Below are positions 1 to 11,579 of a DNA stretch of 64,000 bases, in pieces. The position numbers were made by a program, and so were the translations under genes. Origin of the DNA: Gnetum montanum (Eukaryota > Streptophyta > Gnetopsida > Gnetales > Gnetaceae); NCBI GenBank assembly GCA_015680685.1, contig MNCI01025300.1:79107-143106 (forward strand), written 5' to 3'. Under the pieces are notes generated by a model. It was not told where the DNA came from. It did not search any database and was given only the letters and a program-made list of their open reading frames with translations. Each line of letters opens with the position of its first letter. The first letter of the stretch is position 1.

Positions 1-1780
1 TGCAGCTTTACCCTTCTCTTTGTATTTTTTAGTATATGCATTTTTATATGCAACATAGGCTGGGTCTTTACTAGCTTTGTCCACTTCTTGGATGTTCTTC
101 ATCTTGACTAAGAGAACGTGGGGCTAGCTAGTATAGCCTGGATTTGATGAAATCATTTACTATCCGCTTGATGATAGCTAGAAAATGGGCCTCCATGATA
201 GGCTCATGGATCTCATTCAAGGTAGTGCTCCACCACTGTATAAACTTTTTTACCAACTCCAATGGGTCTTACTTAATGCCCATCAGTTGATCCAGTGGGA
301 CTTCGAGCTTCAAGTTATACTTGAAGCAGGTCAAAAATTGGGTCAACAGCTCTTCTAGTGTTGATATGGAGGCCTATGGGAGCACATGGTACTAGTCTAA
401 ATCTTTTCCTGTCAAAGACATAGTAAATACGTGAATAATATGTGCGGCGACTACTACAACAAAAAAGATTCAGATCTAAACGTGCATTAGGATCTCCCTC
501 CTCATTGTATTTTTTTGAATTGTGGGAGTGGCATCCCAAGGGGTAATGTAAGCATGGGAACGGCTGGGCTGATGGGGTCATCATGGTAGAAATCCATGAC
601 CTGCACTATGTTAGAATGGGTAGCTTTGAGATGCTTAATCTCTTCAGTGAGGGTCTGGATAACTTGGAATGCTTGATCCAGACCTAGAGATGAAGTAGAT
701 AGTTGTGGGGTTGTAGGGGAAACCATCATTTGTGGCATAGTAAGGATAGTGGCTTGGATCATAGGGGGTGTTGTTGGGGCTACCCTTGCGAAGGGTGTTA
801 CCTGTGAGGTCCACAACCCAGTGGGTGGTGCTGTTGGAGCAGAAACCGCTGGTGGTGCTGTGGGGTTAGTCATTTGCGTGACTAATGGGATGGGCCATAG
901 TCCCATGCTTGGTTGTGATACTTGCGGGACTTGGTATGCTTGGTGGTAAGGGTAATGTGGCATCTAGGAAGGTTGCAAAATAGGAAGCAAAGTGGTTGGG
1001 GTCCACCACGTGGTTGGGGCTAGGCTTACCACTGATGGTGGAATAAGTGTAGATGATGGAATAGGAGCAGAGACTCCATGCAGCTGTGAAGTAGACATGG
1101 TGTGCATGTAGGGTAATGTAGCTGTGACCAACGCTTGGTATGAGGATAGGATAGAATGAGGAGGGAGAGTGCCTGGGAATGAAACTAAGGGAGGAGCATG
1201 TTGATACGCTGAGGGTGCAGAATGGCTACCCATGGTCAATGAAAATGTAGATTGTGGTAGATTTGTGGTAATCACAAAGGGGGCTAATGCAAAAAGTAGG
1301 TTTGACCTGAAGACTGTGATGGGAGGAATGGTCGTAGGATAAGTCTGGCCACCAACCTCAGATTGGGAGTCCAGGTCTTCCTGTACTTTCTGGAACACCT
1401 CATCATAATGAGATACCATATCTTGTTCCCTAGACTTACTGACTCACATCAGTTGGTCTGAGATCCATTAATATGTTTCCTTCAAGGGGATGGTAACATC
1501 AGGGGTAGGGAATAAATCCCTTCCTTTTCAATGAAGGACCTCGAAGTTGCGTTTGTCCTCGAGTTCTTGACGATCTAGGTGTAGATTTGCTTGGATCTTT
1601 ATGCAAAGAAAGTCATAACGCTCTACGTCTTATGCCAAGAACTTAGATGATAGATGTCGAATCCTAAGAGACTGGCATGGTTCCAGCACTAGGCTAGGTG
1701 GCCGCTCGACACCTATGGTGCTTTGAGCTAAGAAAGGAAGCTCAAGGCTCAAGGTGGAAATAACAGTTGTTGGCGGAATC
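1..1780 (-). pseudogene. Gag of element A (decayed)
   Basis: This is a retrotransposon capsid (Gag) precursor read right to left. The N-terminal half is rich in Pro, Ser and Thr. It is followed by the segment LPLGMPLPQFKK then YNEEGDPNARL, the typical start of a Ty3/gypsy capsid domain. The same block, LPAGMSLPHFTKYNGEG, occurs in element B near 23480. One in-frame amber stop (964-966) splits a frame otherwise open from 1419 to about 502, and a frameshift follows near 505. The C-terminal part is beyond the left edge. Family assignment is firm through the B match. The gene is not functional. Confidence 0.8.
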
Positions 1781-2004
1781 ATTTTTCATGATAGAAAGGG
1801 AAGTTGTAAATTAGAAACAAGGAGATCAATAGGCGATCAGAGGCTTTTTGTCCTATTGGGTTCCAAAGGAATCGTTGTTGCAACCAATATGCATCACACG
1901 ATGCGTAAACAACCACAAAAGTGTATCACGTTTACGCTAGTGGATGACTGGGTATAGAGAGCGTGTAGGACTACCTATAAGATGCATAAAGGGCATAAAA
2001 AAGG

Positions 2005-2021
2005 CCCTCCTTATAGCACCA
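2005..2021 (-). other. Primer-binding site of element A
   Basis: On the minus strand this reads TGGTGCTATAAGGAGGG, starting 5 nt after the LTR end. B has TGGCTCTAGAAGGAGGG at the same place, and H has a decayed version. The conserved core CTANAAGGAGG at this position in three elements supports a tRNA primer site. I cannot name the tRNA with certainty. Confidence 0.65.
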
Positions 2022-2026
2022 AAAAT

Positions 2027-3868
2027 TGTAGTGATCGAAAACATTGGTGGCTAGAACACCAAGAGGTTGTTGGGTAAACATTTTAACCCTAGATATGTGT
2101 GAGGGCCGTGCTGGAGAGAAATGGAAGTGGGGCACCCAGAACAATCTGGTCGATCAGATAAGGACTTAATCGATGTATCTTAACCTTTCATAAATGTTTG
2201 TTTCAGAAGTGAGAAACATGAAGTAAATTGATGATCAATAAATGCAAAATGGTGAAAATAGTGCAAAATAGCAATTATAGTAAGGAAATAACAAATCAAA
2301 CTTGGGTGAGAAAGTTCACTACCCCAAAGGTCTCGGATTTTATCCTTTGCCTTGCTGAAATGTGTACAACAAGTTATGCAACACTAGAGAGACACTTCTT
2401 ATACCAAATAGTATAGTCACAGGTCTTCTGCTTGCTACTTTGTTTGCTAAGATGCCAAAATGCTACACTCATAAAGGGATGCTTAGAGCCAACCAGAGAA
2501 GTCAAAGGTAACTAGAATGCTCAAAAATGCCAACTATGCTCTTTGAAAGCCAACTGCACCAAAAAGCCAACAAACCAACCCCCTAAGCATTGTTTTCGAG
2601 GGTATTTATAGGGCCAAGAGTAGGAGAGAAAGATGGTCTAGATACCACGTGTCCTAGATCCTACATGGTGCTAAAATGTCCATACCGTGTAGGTGTGCGA
2701 TGCTGGATGTGAACTTTGTGACGCTATGACCATACCGTCAAAATTGCATGTGCCAGAATCCAGTGTGCTAGTAATGTAAGCAAAATGGAGCCTATCTAGA
2801 AATATGTCTTCCCTACTCTTACAAGTAGGGTCAAGTGTAGGAACAATTTTTTGGGAGTTGAACAAGGGTATGCAAAATGAAGTAAAATTGCTAATTTTTC
2901 CAAGGAGATGCCAAAATGAGAAAGATTGTTGCCAACACATTCTAGAGCTACCCAAAGATGTCTCGATGCTTCTGTGCCAGTGTTGCACTACTCACACTGT
3001 TGAGCACATTGGTGTAGCATAAGTAGCTGCTTGCTATGCTGTGCTACGCTATGTAGCGTAGCATAGCATAGCCACTGGTCTTGAATGAAATTTGCATAGG
3101 AGCTGAAAAGTATTTGTCTGAGGCTTGGTCAGGCTAACAATTGCAATTTTTTTCTCTATGCTAGAAAGCCTTTTGACTTTCTGAATTCATGTTTGGAATA
3201 CTTCTATTATTTTTGCATTGTTGCTATGCTATGTAGCGTAGCACAGTGTAGCAGCTAGTGTGTCATGCTACCTTGTTCAATCCATCATTTTCTAGTAAGA
3301 AACGTTGCTCGAGGTATGAGGACTAAGTGAGGCAACCATTTTTGAAGGTGAAAGTCTTCCTAAGTGCAATCTTGTTGTTTGAGTCACCTGGCAAGATGGG
3401 CCTTTCTACTCTACCTTTGCTATGTTGTGCTACGCTACATAGCATAGCATAGTGTAGCACCTTGTGTTGGCTGAATCCTGACTTTTCTTGCAATCATTTT
3501 GTCAATTTTCACTTGCATGCTTGAGTCGTTATCTTTTAAGGCTTGCTATGCTGCACAATGTAGTGTAGCGTAGTAGACTTCTTCACTAGAAAACTTTACG
3601 AACTATTTTGCTCATCCTGAACACTTTTGACAACTCCGAGCATGGTCTTTAGGTAGATTGTCAACTAGGCCAATTGTCTAGTTGGGCAAGCTAGAAAGTC
3701 TAGTGGGCCTATCAGCCCTTAGGATAGAAAACTTGCCAAACTAGACAATCTATCCTCAATGCCTACACTTTCCTATCGATCCTTCATGACGTTGCACTTG
3801 TGAAAGTCCTTGCCTAAATTCCAAGACTCTGTTGAAGCATGAGGGTCCCAAAATTTTATGGTGTTTCA
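2027..3868 (-). repeat. 5' LTR of element A
   Basis: The inner end at 2027 (plus-strand TGTAGTGATCG) and outer end at 3868 (ATGGTGTTTCA) match the ends of the B LTRs (TGTAACGATGG and GGTGTTTCA). The length is about 1842 bp against 1596-1597 bp in B. The blocks just inside 2027 (GAGGGCCGTGCTGG, TCGATCAGATAAGGACTTA) align with B around 10045-10110. The LTR holds palindromic modules at 3024-3578. Confidence 0.8.
3024..3578. repeat. Palindromic TACGCT/AGCGTA modules in the LTR of A
   Basis: Four clusters near 3024-3077, 3221-3260, 3415-3461 and 3541-3578 each combine forms of GCTACGCTA and TAGCGTAGC. The decayed forms GCTATGC and GCATAGC lie beside them. The first three start about 192 bp apart, close to the period of the neighbouring array at 3869-5860. 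B LTRs carry the same motif in its CpG-intact form (for example 11085-11124). Confidence 0.65.
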
Positions 3869-5860
3869 GTGGCCAGCGTAGTCTACTTGGAATCCACAAA
3901 CTAATCATCTTCAAACTCAAATTTACCTCCCAAGAATCCAAAAACACCATACAGCTAAATATTAGAACAAACTTAGCCACTTTTTGTCCATTCTTCACAT
4001 GTTTAGGCCCAACTATGATGAATGGAACTAGTGACTATGCTAGGCTAGCATAGTCAATGCTTGAGCCCAACTTAATCCACCGCAAAATCAACCAAAATAT
4101 GCCAAAAATCATGCAAAGTGTCTTCCAAAAATCCATAAAACCCCATATAAGCCTATTTGAAAACAAAACTTGCATTTTTTCATAATTTTTGATTAGTATA
4201 GCCTTGAATACATAGAAAATATGTTGTGACCACACTGGGCTAGCATGGTCACTACTAGAGTCCAACGTAGTCCATAGAAAAATAAATAAAAATTTCCACA
4301 AATACTCTAAATTTACATTTGGTAAACCTTAGAGCCTTGTCAAAACTTATTTCTACCATGAAAAGCTATGTTGCACATTCCAAAGTATTAACTATGCTAA
4401 GGGAAGTAGTGACTATGATGGGCCAATAGAGCCACTAGTGCTATCTAATGTAGTGTACATTTTGGGGCTTAAACCAAGTCAAAATTAGCCAATAGAGCAC
4501 CTTTTTTGATTACAGGATCTTGTTGGGACACATTGAGACCATCATACCCTAGATTTCATCTAGAATTCACTATATTTTAACTTTCAAACCTCAACTACAC
4601 TAAGGGAAATGGTGACTATGCTAGTCCAGCATACTCACCCTTATACCCTAGCATAGTGCACTTCATGCTACCTAAAAATTGACAATAAAATAACTAAACC
4701 CACTTTGGATGAACCCTAAAGCCTGGCCAAAGCCTATCTAGCCAAGAAATTCACTTTTTCTCATTGTTTTTAACCATTAAAACCTTAACTACATTGCATT
4801 ATGATGTGACTATGTCAAACTAGTGTAGTCACCACCAAGGCCTAGTGAAGTCCACCTAAAATTACCCAACATTTGTCAAAAACAACTCAATGTTTATTTT
4901 TGGATGTCTTGGGAACCCTTTTGGAATCAATTTTAGCAATAAAAGTTAATTTTTCACCTTTGGAAACTCAACTATGCTAAGGAAAATAATCACTACACTA
5001 GGCTAGTGTAGTCACTATCAAGGGCCAATGTAGTCCAATTGAAAATAGCCAAAACAACATAAAACTACTATAATCAACCCCTAGAAAGATCTAGAACCCT
5101 ATCGGAGTATGCACAAACATTGTAACCCTGGAAAACAAGCCAAGATTCATCCTTTTCACCATTTTTCCACTCTAATCCCTCAATTACACTAGTACTACAT
5201 GCCCAACATAGTCATAAGAAATTTGACAATCCAAGACCCAAATAGGCATCAAAACTAGTAATTTCAATACTAAAACCCTTGCAAGTAGCACTAGTGATCT
5301 TGAAAGCTCATTAGCATGGTCGATTAAGCTCCAAAGCTCATCAGAATCCATTTTCCATTCATGAATACATTGAAGAAGTTGCTGACTACACTAGTTGAGC
5401 ATAGTCACAGTAGGAAGAGAAAATGTGGCAATAGAAATTAGCAACATACCCCTCAAGATGGTCCAAAATATATCTAGAATACTAAGAACGATGCCCACAT
5501 ATCACCCAGCTACAATTCCACTTTTTTTAGCACTAGAAATCCCATTAACTCATCTATTCCTAGTTACTACACTAGGGCTTATTAACCCAACATAGTTACC
5601 ACTAGAAACATGCTTTTCAACATTTTAGAGAGTAAAAAGAGTGTCAAAACCTAAAAATCTTCAATACCCATCCCTTGTGCTAGTTTTTTAGAGCATTGGG
5701 AGCCTAAAAGTGACAACACTGAGCTTGGGATACTACCTCTAAATGTTAACTATGTTAGAGAATATATGACTATGCTAGGCCAACGTAGTCACTAGTAAGG
5801 CCCAATGTAGTCACAAGGAAAAATGTCAATTTTGCATCAAAATAACCCTAGAATGACCTT
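3869..5860. repeat. Degenerate tandem array, period about 190 bp, about 10-11 units
   Basis: A recurring block contains GTGACTATGCTAG, then an inverted partner such as CTAGCATAGTC, then AAGGCCCAATGTAGTCC. It occurs near 3870, 4033, 4222, 4410, 4611, 4808, 4990, 5190, 5390, 5570 and 5765, a spacing of about 165-200 bp. The sequence between blocks is AT-rich and diverged. The copy at 4033-4055 is a perfect inverted repeat with 11-nt arms around one base. The unit resembles a single module in the LTR of element I (around 29022, GGCCAGCGTAGTTACC), so the array may be an expanded LTR or UTR module. No coding sequence is visible. Confidence 0.65.
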
Positions 5861-6519
5861 CTCATGTGCCCCAACTCCCATGGAAATAATGTAGCCCCAT
5901 ATCATGAACTAGTAATGCCTAAAAATAGCAAAATATAACTTTTTTTACATAGTACTAGCCATGTTTTGTTGCATGTATTCCATTTCCATTGATTTGACCT
6001 TGTTTCATTGTATTTTGATGTGTTTTTTTCTTTGTTTTTCATTGAGAGCGCTGATTACCATCAATTGGTCTCATATTTCTTTTACATAGTCTTAGTCTCA
6101 TCATATTCATCCTAGTTTCCTTATTGTGGCCTTTATTGATGCTTCTTTAGGCTTAGATTGGTGTTAGGCGGTGGGGTTTGACCTTCCTTAACCACTATTT
6201 GACACCATGTAACTCTAGCCTACCAAGGCCTTAAAGTAGCATCATATAACATCAATTAGCCATGTTTGACTTTGTTTTTCCATTTTTTTCCTTTTAATTC
6301 AGCTTGTGTTTATCTTTGTATAACCTCGTATGACCTTAGATTAGTCCCCTTTTTTCTTATGCACCTCTCATGGCCTTGGTTGATATTATTCACATGTTGT
6401 TATGTGTTTTCATATACACTTAGATATTTTATGGAAATTTGGCATTATTTACTCCTCTTTACCCAAGTCCTACTTAATGTGCTTATGGTTGATATGTAGG
6501 ATTGGAGTATGAACACCTA
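5861..6519. other. Unassigned AT-rich stretch
   Basis: It lies between the 190-bp array and the Copia-type solo LTR. It is T-rich, with short runs such as TGTTTTTTTCTTTG. I see no recognisable domain, repeat or RNA gene. It may be remnant 5' sequence of element I or old LTR sequence. Confidence 0.4.
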
Positions 6520-7516
6520 TGTTGATCTTTTGGTATGTCAAAACATTAAGAAAAATGGAGTACAAGGATGTTTGTGTGTTTGTGTGGTTGTTGTATTTGT
6601 ATGACTTGAATTAAGACAAAGAAGGCATGTGAAAGTTCAAGAACATGAACCAGGAATGAAGATTTTAAAGTGCAAAGAAAGCTGAAGAAAGACATCTCCA
6701 AGAAATAATAGATGTCTTGAAAAAATTGAAGGCACCACAGGAGAAGATGTCTCTAAAAAATAGTAGACATATTTCTAGAGAGATAGACATATTTCTAGAA
6801 TGAATTTTTCATGTAGAAAGATGACTCATTCTTGAAGAAGATGTCTTTCTAGAATTAAGATCCATCATAGAAAGATATCTCAATCTCAGAGAAGACATCT
6901 CCAGTGATTGTTAATTAGCCATCACAAAAAATTTTAGGCAATTTCATAAACATATTAACTATAAGAAGATATCATTCTCATTGGAAAAAGGACAAGCAAA
7001 GTATACAATCAATTGTAATAATCTAGCAATCATTTTAATCATTGTTATTCCTCATTGTACAATCTTTTATTTTTTGTAATTGGTTAAAGTGAGCTGTAAC
7101 TTAAGTACAATGATCAGAAAACCTAGCTACATTCATTCCTTGTTATTATTATTGTCTTTTGCTACCCTATAGGATTGATGTACTTCTTGCAGGAGGGAAT
7201 CTTACTTGAGCTTGTTAGGATCCTATGGGATTGAGTGTTGGTGTAGCACCACAACACTCCAAAGCAAAGCTCAAGTTGTAAAGGTTGTGGGATCTTCAAA
7301 ACCACATTCTAAGCTTGTCAAGACTTTACAAGGTTGAGTGGATTCATAGCCTTAAATAACTTTAGAGTGGAGCTTAGAGGTTGTAAAGGGTATGGTATTA
7401 TTCAAATCACATTTTGGAAGGAACAAAGTCTAAAGGTGTGCTTGTGAACCATCCTCTAAGTGTGAACTATCCAAATTGGGTAATCACATTAAATTTGATA
7501 TGTGTGCTTTCTTAAT
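6520..7516 (+). mobile_element. Element J: Copia-type solo LTR (decayed)
   Basis: It starts TGTTGATCTTTTGGTATGTC, matching the starts of the C and D LTRs (for example 34103, TGTAAACCTTTTGG). It carries the same internal landmarks: a run of AGACATCT/AGATGTCT motifs (6690-6900), then CCTATAGGATTGATGTACTT (about 7164) and a series of GTTGTGGGATC-type blocks. It ends near TGTGTGCTTTCTTAAT. No gag or second LTR is nearby, hence solo. The right end is uncertain because an ambiguous base (N) sits at 7517. No target duplication could be read. Confidence 0.65.
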
Positions 7517-7539
7517 NACATGGAGATAAATTAGCTTTC

Positions 7540-9968
7540 CATTGAACCTACATAGGCCTCATGTTGATGTTGAATGATGTATTGACCTTGACTTCTTAGA
7601 TCTTAAGCCTGTGAGTCTAGTTGATCCCATAGCCTTAATTGAAAAACTTGTAGAGTGCTCTTAGAACCTAGTTAAAACCCTTGATCTAGAGGCTAGAGAA
7701 ATTACCAAAGACTCTCTAGTTAAGGTTCCTATCACAATGTATCGCAGTGAGGAGAAAACCCTAAAACTAAGTTTCTCACTGGAGCCTCAATAGGCTCAAG
7801 ACATCACCATGGTCCTTTAAGACAACATTAAGGCTTTTGCCTAGTCATATGAAGATATTCAAGGTCTAGATCCATGTTTGGTCCAACATAACATCATACT
7901 TAATCCTAGCACTAAACTAGTTAAGAAAAAAGTGCATAAGATTGCAACTAATTTAGCTTTGGCAATTCATGATGAGATCACAAAGCTCTACCAAGCTAGT
8001 TTCATTAGAGTTGTTAATTATGTAGAATGGATGTCCAACATAGTGGTAGTCCCTTTGAAAAATGAGAGTATCCATGTTTTCATTAACTTCTAAGACATAA
8101 ATAAGGCAACCATCAAGGATGACTTTCGTTTGCTTAGTATTGATCAACTTATCAATACCACGACTAGGCATGCCTTGTTATCCTTCATGGATGGGTTCTA
8201 GGATACAACTAGATTATGATCAACCTAGTGCACCCACTCAGTATGACCTTCATGATCCCTTGGAGTACCTTTTGCTATACTATGATATTCTTTGATCTAA
8301 AGAGCACAGGAGCAACATACCAAAGAGCTATGACATACATCTTTAATTATTACATGCTAGGCTTGCTCAATGATTACGTAGATGATATAGCTATTAAGTT
8401 CAAAGTGGCCAATGACCATGTTTATTACCTTGACCTTGTACTTAAATGATTCCTCAAGTATTAGCTTAGGCTTAATTGTAAGAAGTGTATCTTCAGTGTC
8501 AAGACTAGTAAGATGCTTAGTTTTGTAGTATCCAAAGTGAGAATACATGTTGATCCTTATAAGGTTAGTGGTATATCCAACTTAGTAGCACCTAGCAACC
8601 TTAAGGTGCGTCAAGGATTGCAAAGTAGAATAAAATTTATCCGTAGATTTATTTCTAGGCTTACAGATAAGTTACAACCTATGTAACACTTGCTCAAGAA
8701 ACAAGTTCAATATGAGTAGACATCTCAATAGTATGAAGCCTTTGAAAACCTTAAGCAAGAATTCGCATGACTACTAATAGTCTATTCTTTGTAAGAGAGT
8801 AAACCTTTTTACATCTACCTTACTATCTCTAATACAGCCATTGCCTCTCTACTTGTTCAAAAATGAGATGATGGGGTAGAGTTTCTAGTATACTATCTTA
8901 GCCATGCATTAGTTGTTCATGAGACCTAATACATTGAAGAAGAGAATCATTGTCTAGCACTAGTCTTCTCATTGAATCCATGAAGATAGTGGGTCTTTAG
9001 GAGCTAGGTCAACATCATTGGAAAACATAATATACTTAGAGCCATAAAAATCAACATCTATGAGAATAGCTATATTTCCTGATGGAAATCCATAATAGAC
9101 AAGTTTGACCTTCACCACTTTTACTAGTCCTCAAGAAAAGGTCAAGTTATAGCTATACAACTTACAATTTCACCCATTAATGACCATGCAACTATAGATC
9201 TTTAGTTTCAAGATGAGCACATGAACACTACAGGCCATGTGCCTAAGGGTTATGAGGTGGTCATGCACTCTGACAAAGTTTCAACTACCCATGGATCCAA
9301 TGCTGCTACCATTATAACCTTCCTATTTAGTGAAATCCAATCCTTTACTTATCATTTTAAGTTTCCATGCACCAAACATATAGTCAAGTACAATGGTTTG
9401 ATGAAAGGGATGATGGTAACCCATGACATAGGAATCAAATGCTTGATGATCAAATATGATTCAAAACTTATGGTTAACTAAGTAACCAAGGTTTACACTT
9501 GTAAAGCCAAACATCTACAACCTTACTGTGACCTAGGAAAGCAACTATTGTAACAAGTTATAGGTGTTGATATCTAATATGTACCCCAAACTAAGAATAC
9601 TATAGCCAATGTAATTACAAGGCTAGCCCTTAGTGTGACATTAGATGTGTTTAGCAAGTTACCTATGTTGACCATAGACTGTGCTATTCCCATCACACAA
9701 AGCACTTAGGATACCTTCATGGCCATCATCCATACTACTCCTACAAGGGAATGACATGACAATATCAAGTTCTACCCTATGCATGGTGAACCTTCACAAG
9801 GCCTAATTGCTACTTAAAAGGACATTGTATGTAAAGGATCAAAACACTATGTCATAGTAGGTAATAACACATTATGTCAATGATCCTACGATGGCATATT
9901 GTTAGTGTGCTTGGGTAAAACTAAAGTGCACATAGTCCTAGAGAAGGTTCATGAGAGTATATGTGGGG
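7540..9968 (+). pseudogene. Pol of element I, part 1: RT, RNase H, second RNase H, start of integrase
   Basis: The frame matches the B pol closely: DEITKLYQASFIRVVNYVEW here against DEITKLYQAGFVRAVDYSDW in B. The reverse transcriptase keeps the YVDD catalytic motif (8375-8386, DYVDDIAIK). A connection and RNase H region follows (8700-9150). A second, archaeal-type RNase H-like domain is at 9221-9481 (FPCTKHIVKYNGLMKGMM). The integrase zinc-finger start VHESICGG ends exactly at the B insertion. Many stops, often TAG where B has CAG or TGG, make it non-functional. Pol continues at 26586. The dual RNase H supports the Tat lineage. Confidence 0.8.
9964..9968. repeat. Target site duplication of B, left copy (TGGGG)
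   Basis: TGGGG directly precedes the TGTAACG end of B. The same five bases follow the other end at 26581-26585. The duplication lies in the integrase zinc-finger codons of element I. Confidence 0.9.
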
Positions 9969-11564
9969 TGTAACGATGGAAAATGTTGGTAGCTGGAATA
10001 CCAAACAAAATCTGTGTACACAGTCTTAACCATGGATCCGTGCGAGGGCTGTGCTAGGGAAAACAAATTCGCAATGCCCTGAACGGTCTTGTCAATCAGA
10101 CAGGGACTTACTAAATCAATAAATCGATAAAGATTATAGGCGTTTCGTGGGACGATCTGATTCAATAAATCGTGAAAGGAGAGGAAAACAATGTAAATAA
10201 ATTGCAATAATGACAACGTTAATGCAACAAAGGGAATCGGATCTAAGAAAGATGCGTGATTTCAGGATCTATACTTTGACCCGAAAGAAACAAGTATTTT
10301 GTATACAAAGTTACAATGGGAAGAGTCCAATTATCTTGTGCAAAGCATACACAAGATAATAAGAAAACTGTTTAACAAGGAGTGCAGAATGGAGCTTGGT
10401 CTACCTGAAAGCCCAAAGACAAAGTGCAAGGAAGGTCAAGCTCGGATACCTATCAACCAACTGTGTCTGGCCAATAGATCTTGCCAACTGCACCAGATGA
10501 TCTCGCAACCTCTGATCTGTCTTCTTCGCTTTGGATAGTCTCTGCTCAAAACTGCCAAGGATCACCGATGGGAGGACTGTATTTTCGCCAAAGGGTAAGA
10601 TCGCTCCTGCTGCCAAAATGCTCCAAGAATGTTTCTTGTTTCTGCTCAAGGATGATAACTGCCAAAAGTTGAAGATGTCAGCTGCTACCCCTCTCAAAAA
10701 AAATGTCCCGAAGTCCCTCTTTTCTTCGCCGATTGGGGTATTTATAACATACGGAAAAGGCACGGCCTTGATGACACGTGTCCTAAAATTTTTGGATGTC
10801 GTTGACTTGAGGAACTGGCTATGTCACGTCACATTGTGATGTACACTGTCAACACTTTGCTAAAGCTACTTCAAGATTATGCACAAATACGCTTATCGGC
10901 ATATTGCACGTATGAATAGCAAATGCGTAACTGCTTTAGCTGGCTTTACGCTGTATTTCACTTGTTTACGCTGCATCGCATGGCAGAGCGTAACAAAGCA
11001 TGGAAATAGTGAGTTAGGCTATTTTACGCTCATTTATGCAGCAAAGCGTAGTGAAGCATAAAACATGATCAACCCGACGATAAATTACGCTGACGTACGC
11101 TGCGTAGCGTAATGAGCATAAGGCGATCAATCTGCAAAAAGAAAGGGGCCGATCTGTTATGCTTCCCTTGGACTTTTCTTTTGACCTTTTTGAATCTCAT
11201 TACGCTACCTTTCATAATAGAGCGTAAACTTGACCCTGGGCAAAAGACTTAGCCGGATATGCGAGAAGTCGCATGTTATGCTGCTCAGGCCTTAAACCTC
11301 ACCAAATCTGTTGAAGTAAGTCACCTTCTGATGTCGGACTGTGTTAAGAAGAATTACGCTAAGCGTCATTATGCTCTGTTGCGTGATGTAGCGTAAAGAC
11401 AGAAAACACAGTAAAATTGGAATTTATAAGGAACTTGGAGACTTGATGCCGGGTGTCGTTTTGCCTTGCTTTGCCTTGTTCTACTTTCTGGAATTCTGTC
11501 ACGAACCTTTTCTTGAATCGTGAATCTTCACCTAAGGCTAATTCACAATTTTCACGGTGTTTCA
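9969..11564 (-). repeat. 3' LTR of B
   Basis: The ends are TGTAACGATGG (left) and GGTGTTTCA (right), shared with 24984-26580. In the half from about 10870 on it is dense in TTACGCT and AGCGTAA motifs. The most compact cluster is at 11085-11124, with GTACGCTGCGTAGCGTA as an almost perfect palindrome. ORFs on either strand within it have no recognisable domain. Confidence 0.9.
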
Positions 11565-11579
11565 ATGGCCCCTCTTTGT
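11565..11579 (-). other. Polypurine tract of B
   Basis: On the minus strand, ACAAAGAGGGGCCAT lies directly against the 3' LTR start (TGAAACACC). This is the expected place and composition for the plus-strand priming site. Confidence 0.75.

Larger units (their letters stand above)
1..3868 (-). mobile_element. Element A: Tat-like LTR retrotransposon, left part outside window
   Basis: This element reads on the minus strand. A 5' LTR (2027-3868) is followed leftward by a primer-binding site and a decayed gag that runs off the window. The gag, the primer-binding site and both LTR ends resemble those of complete element B (9969-26580), so A belongs to the same Tat-like group. The bases after the LTR outer end (3869 onward, GTGGC) would be half of a target duplication, but the other half lies outside the window. 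The neighbour to the right is the tandem array at 3869-5860, into which A seems to have inserted. Confidence 0.8.

Noticed and set aside
3869-5860. CRISPR-like or protein-coding reading of the 190-bp array
   Set aside because: The units are highly diverged, there are no constant short repeats with unique spacers, and no frame is open. This is plant repeat DNA.
10299-11061. Several overlapping open frames in the LTR of B
   Set aside because: They lie inside an LTR, on both strands, and carry no domain. The second LTR carries similar chance frames (25416-25764).
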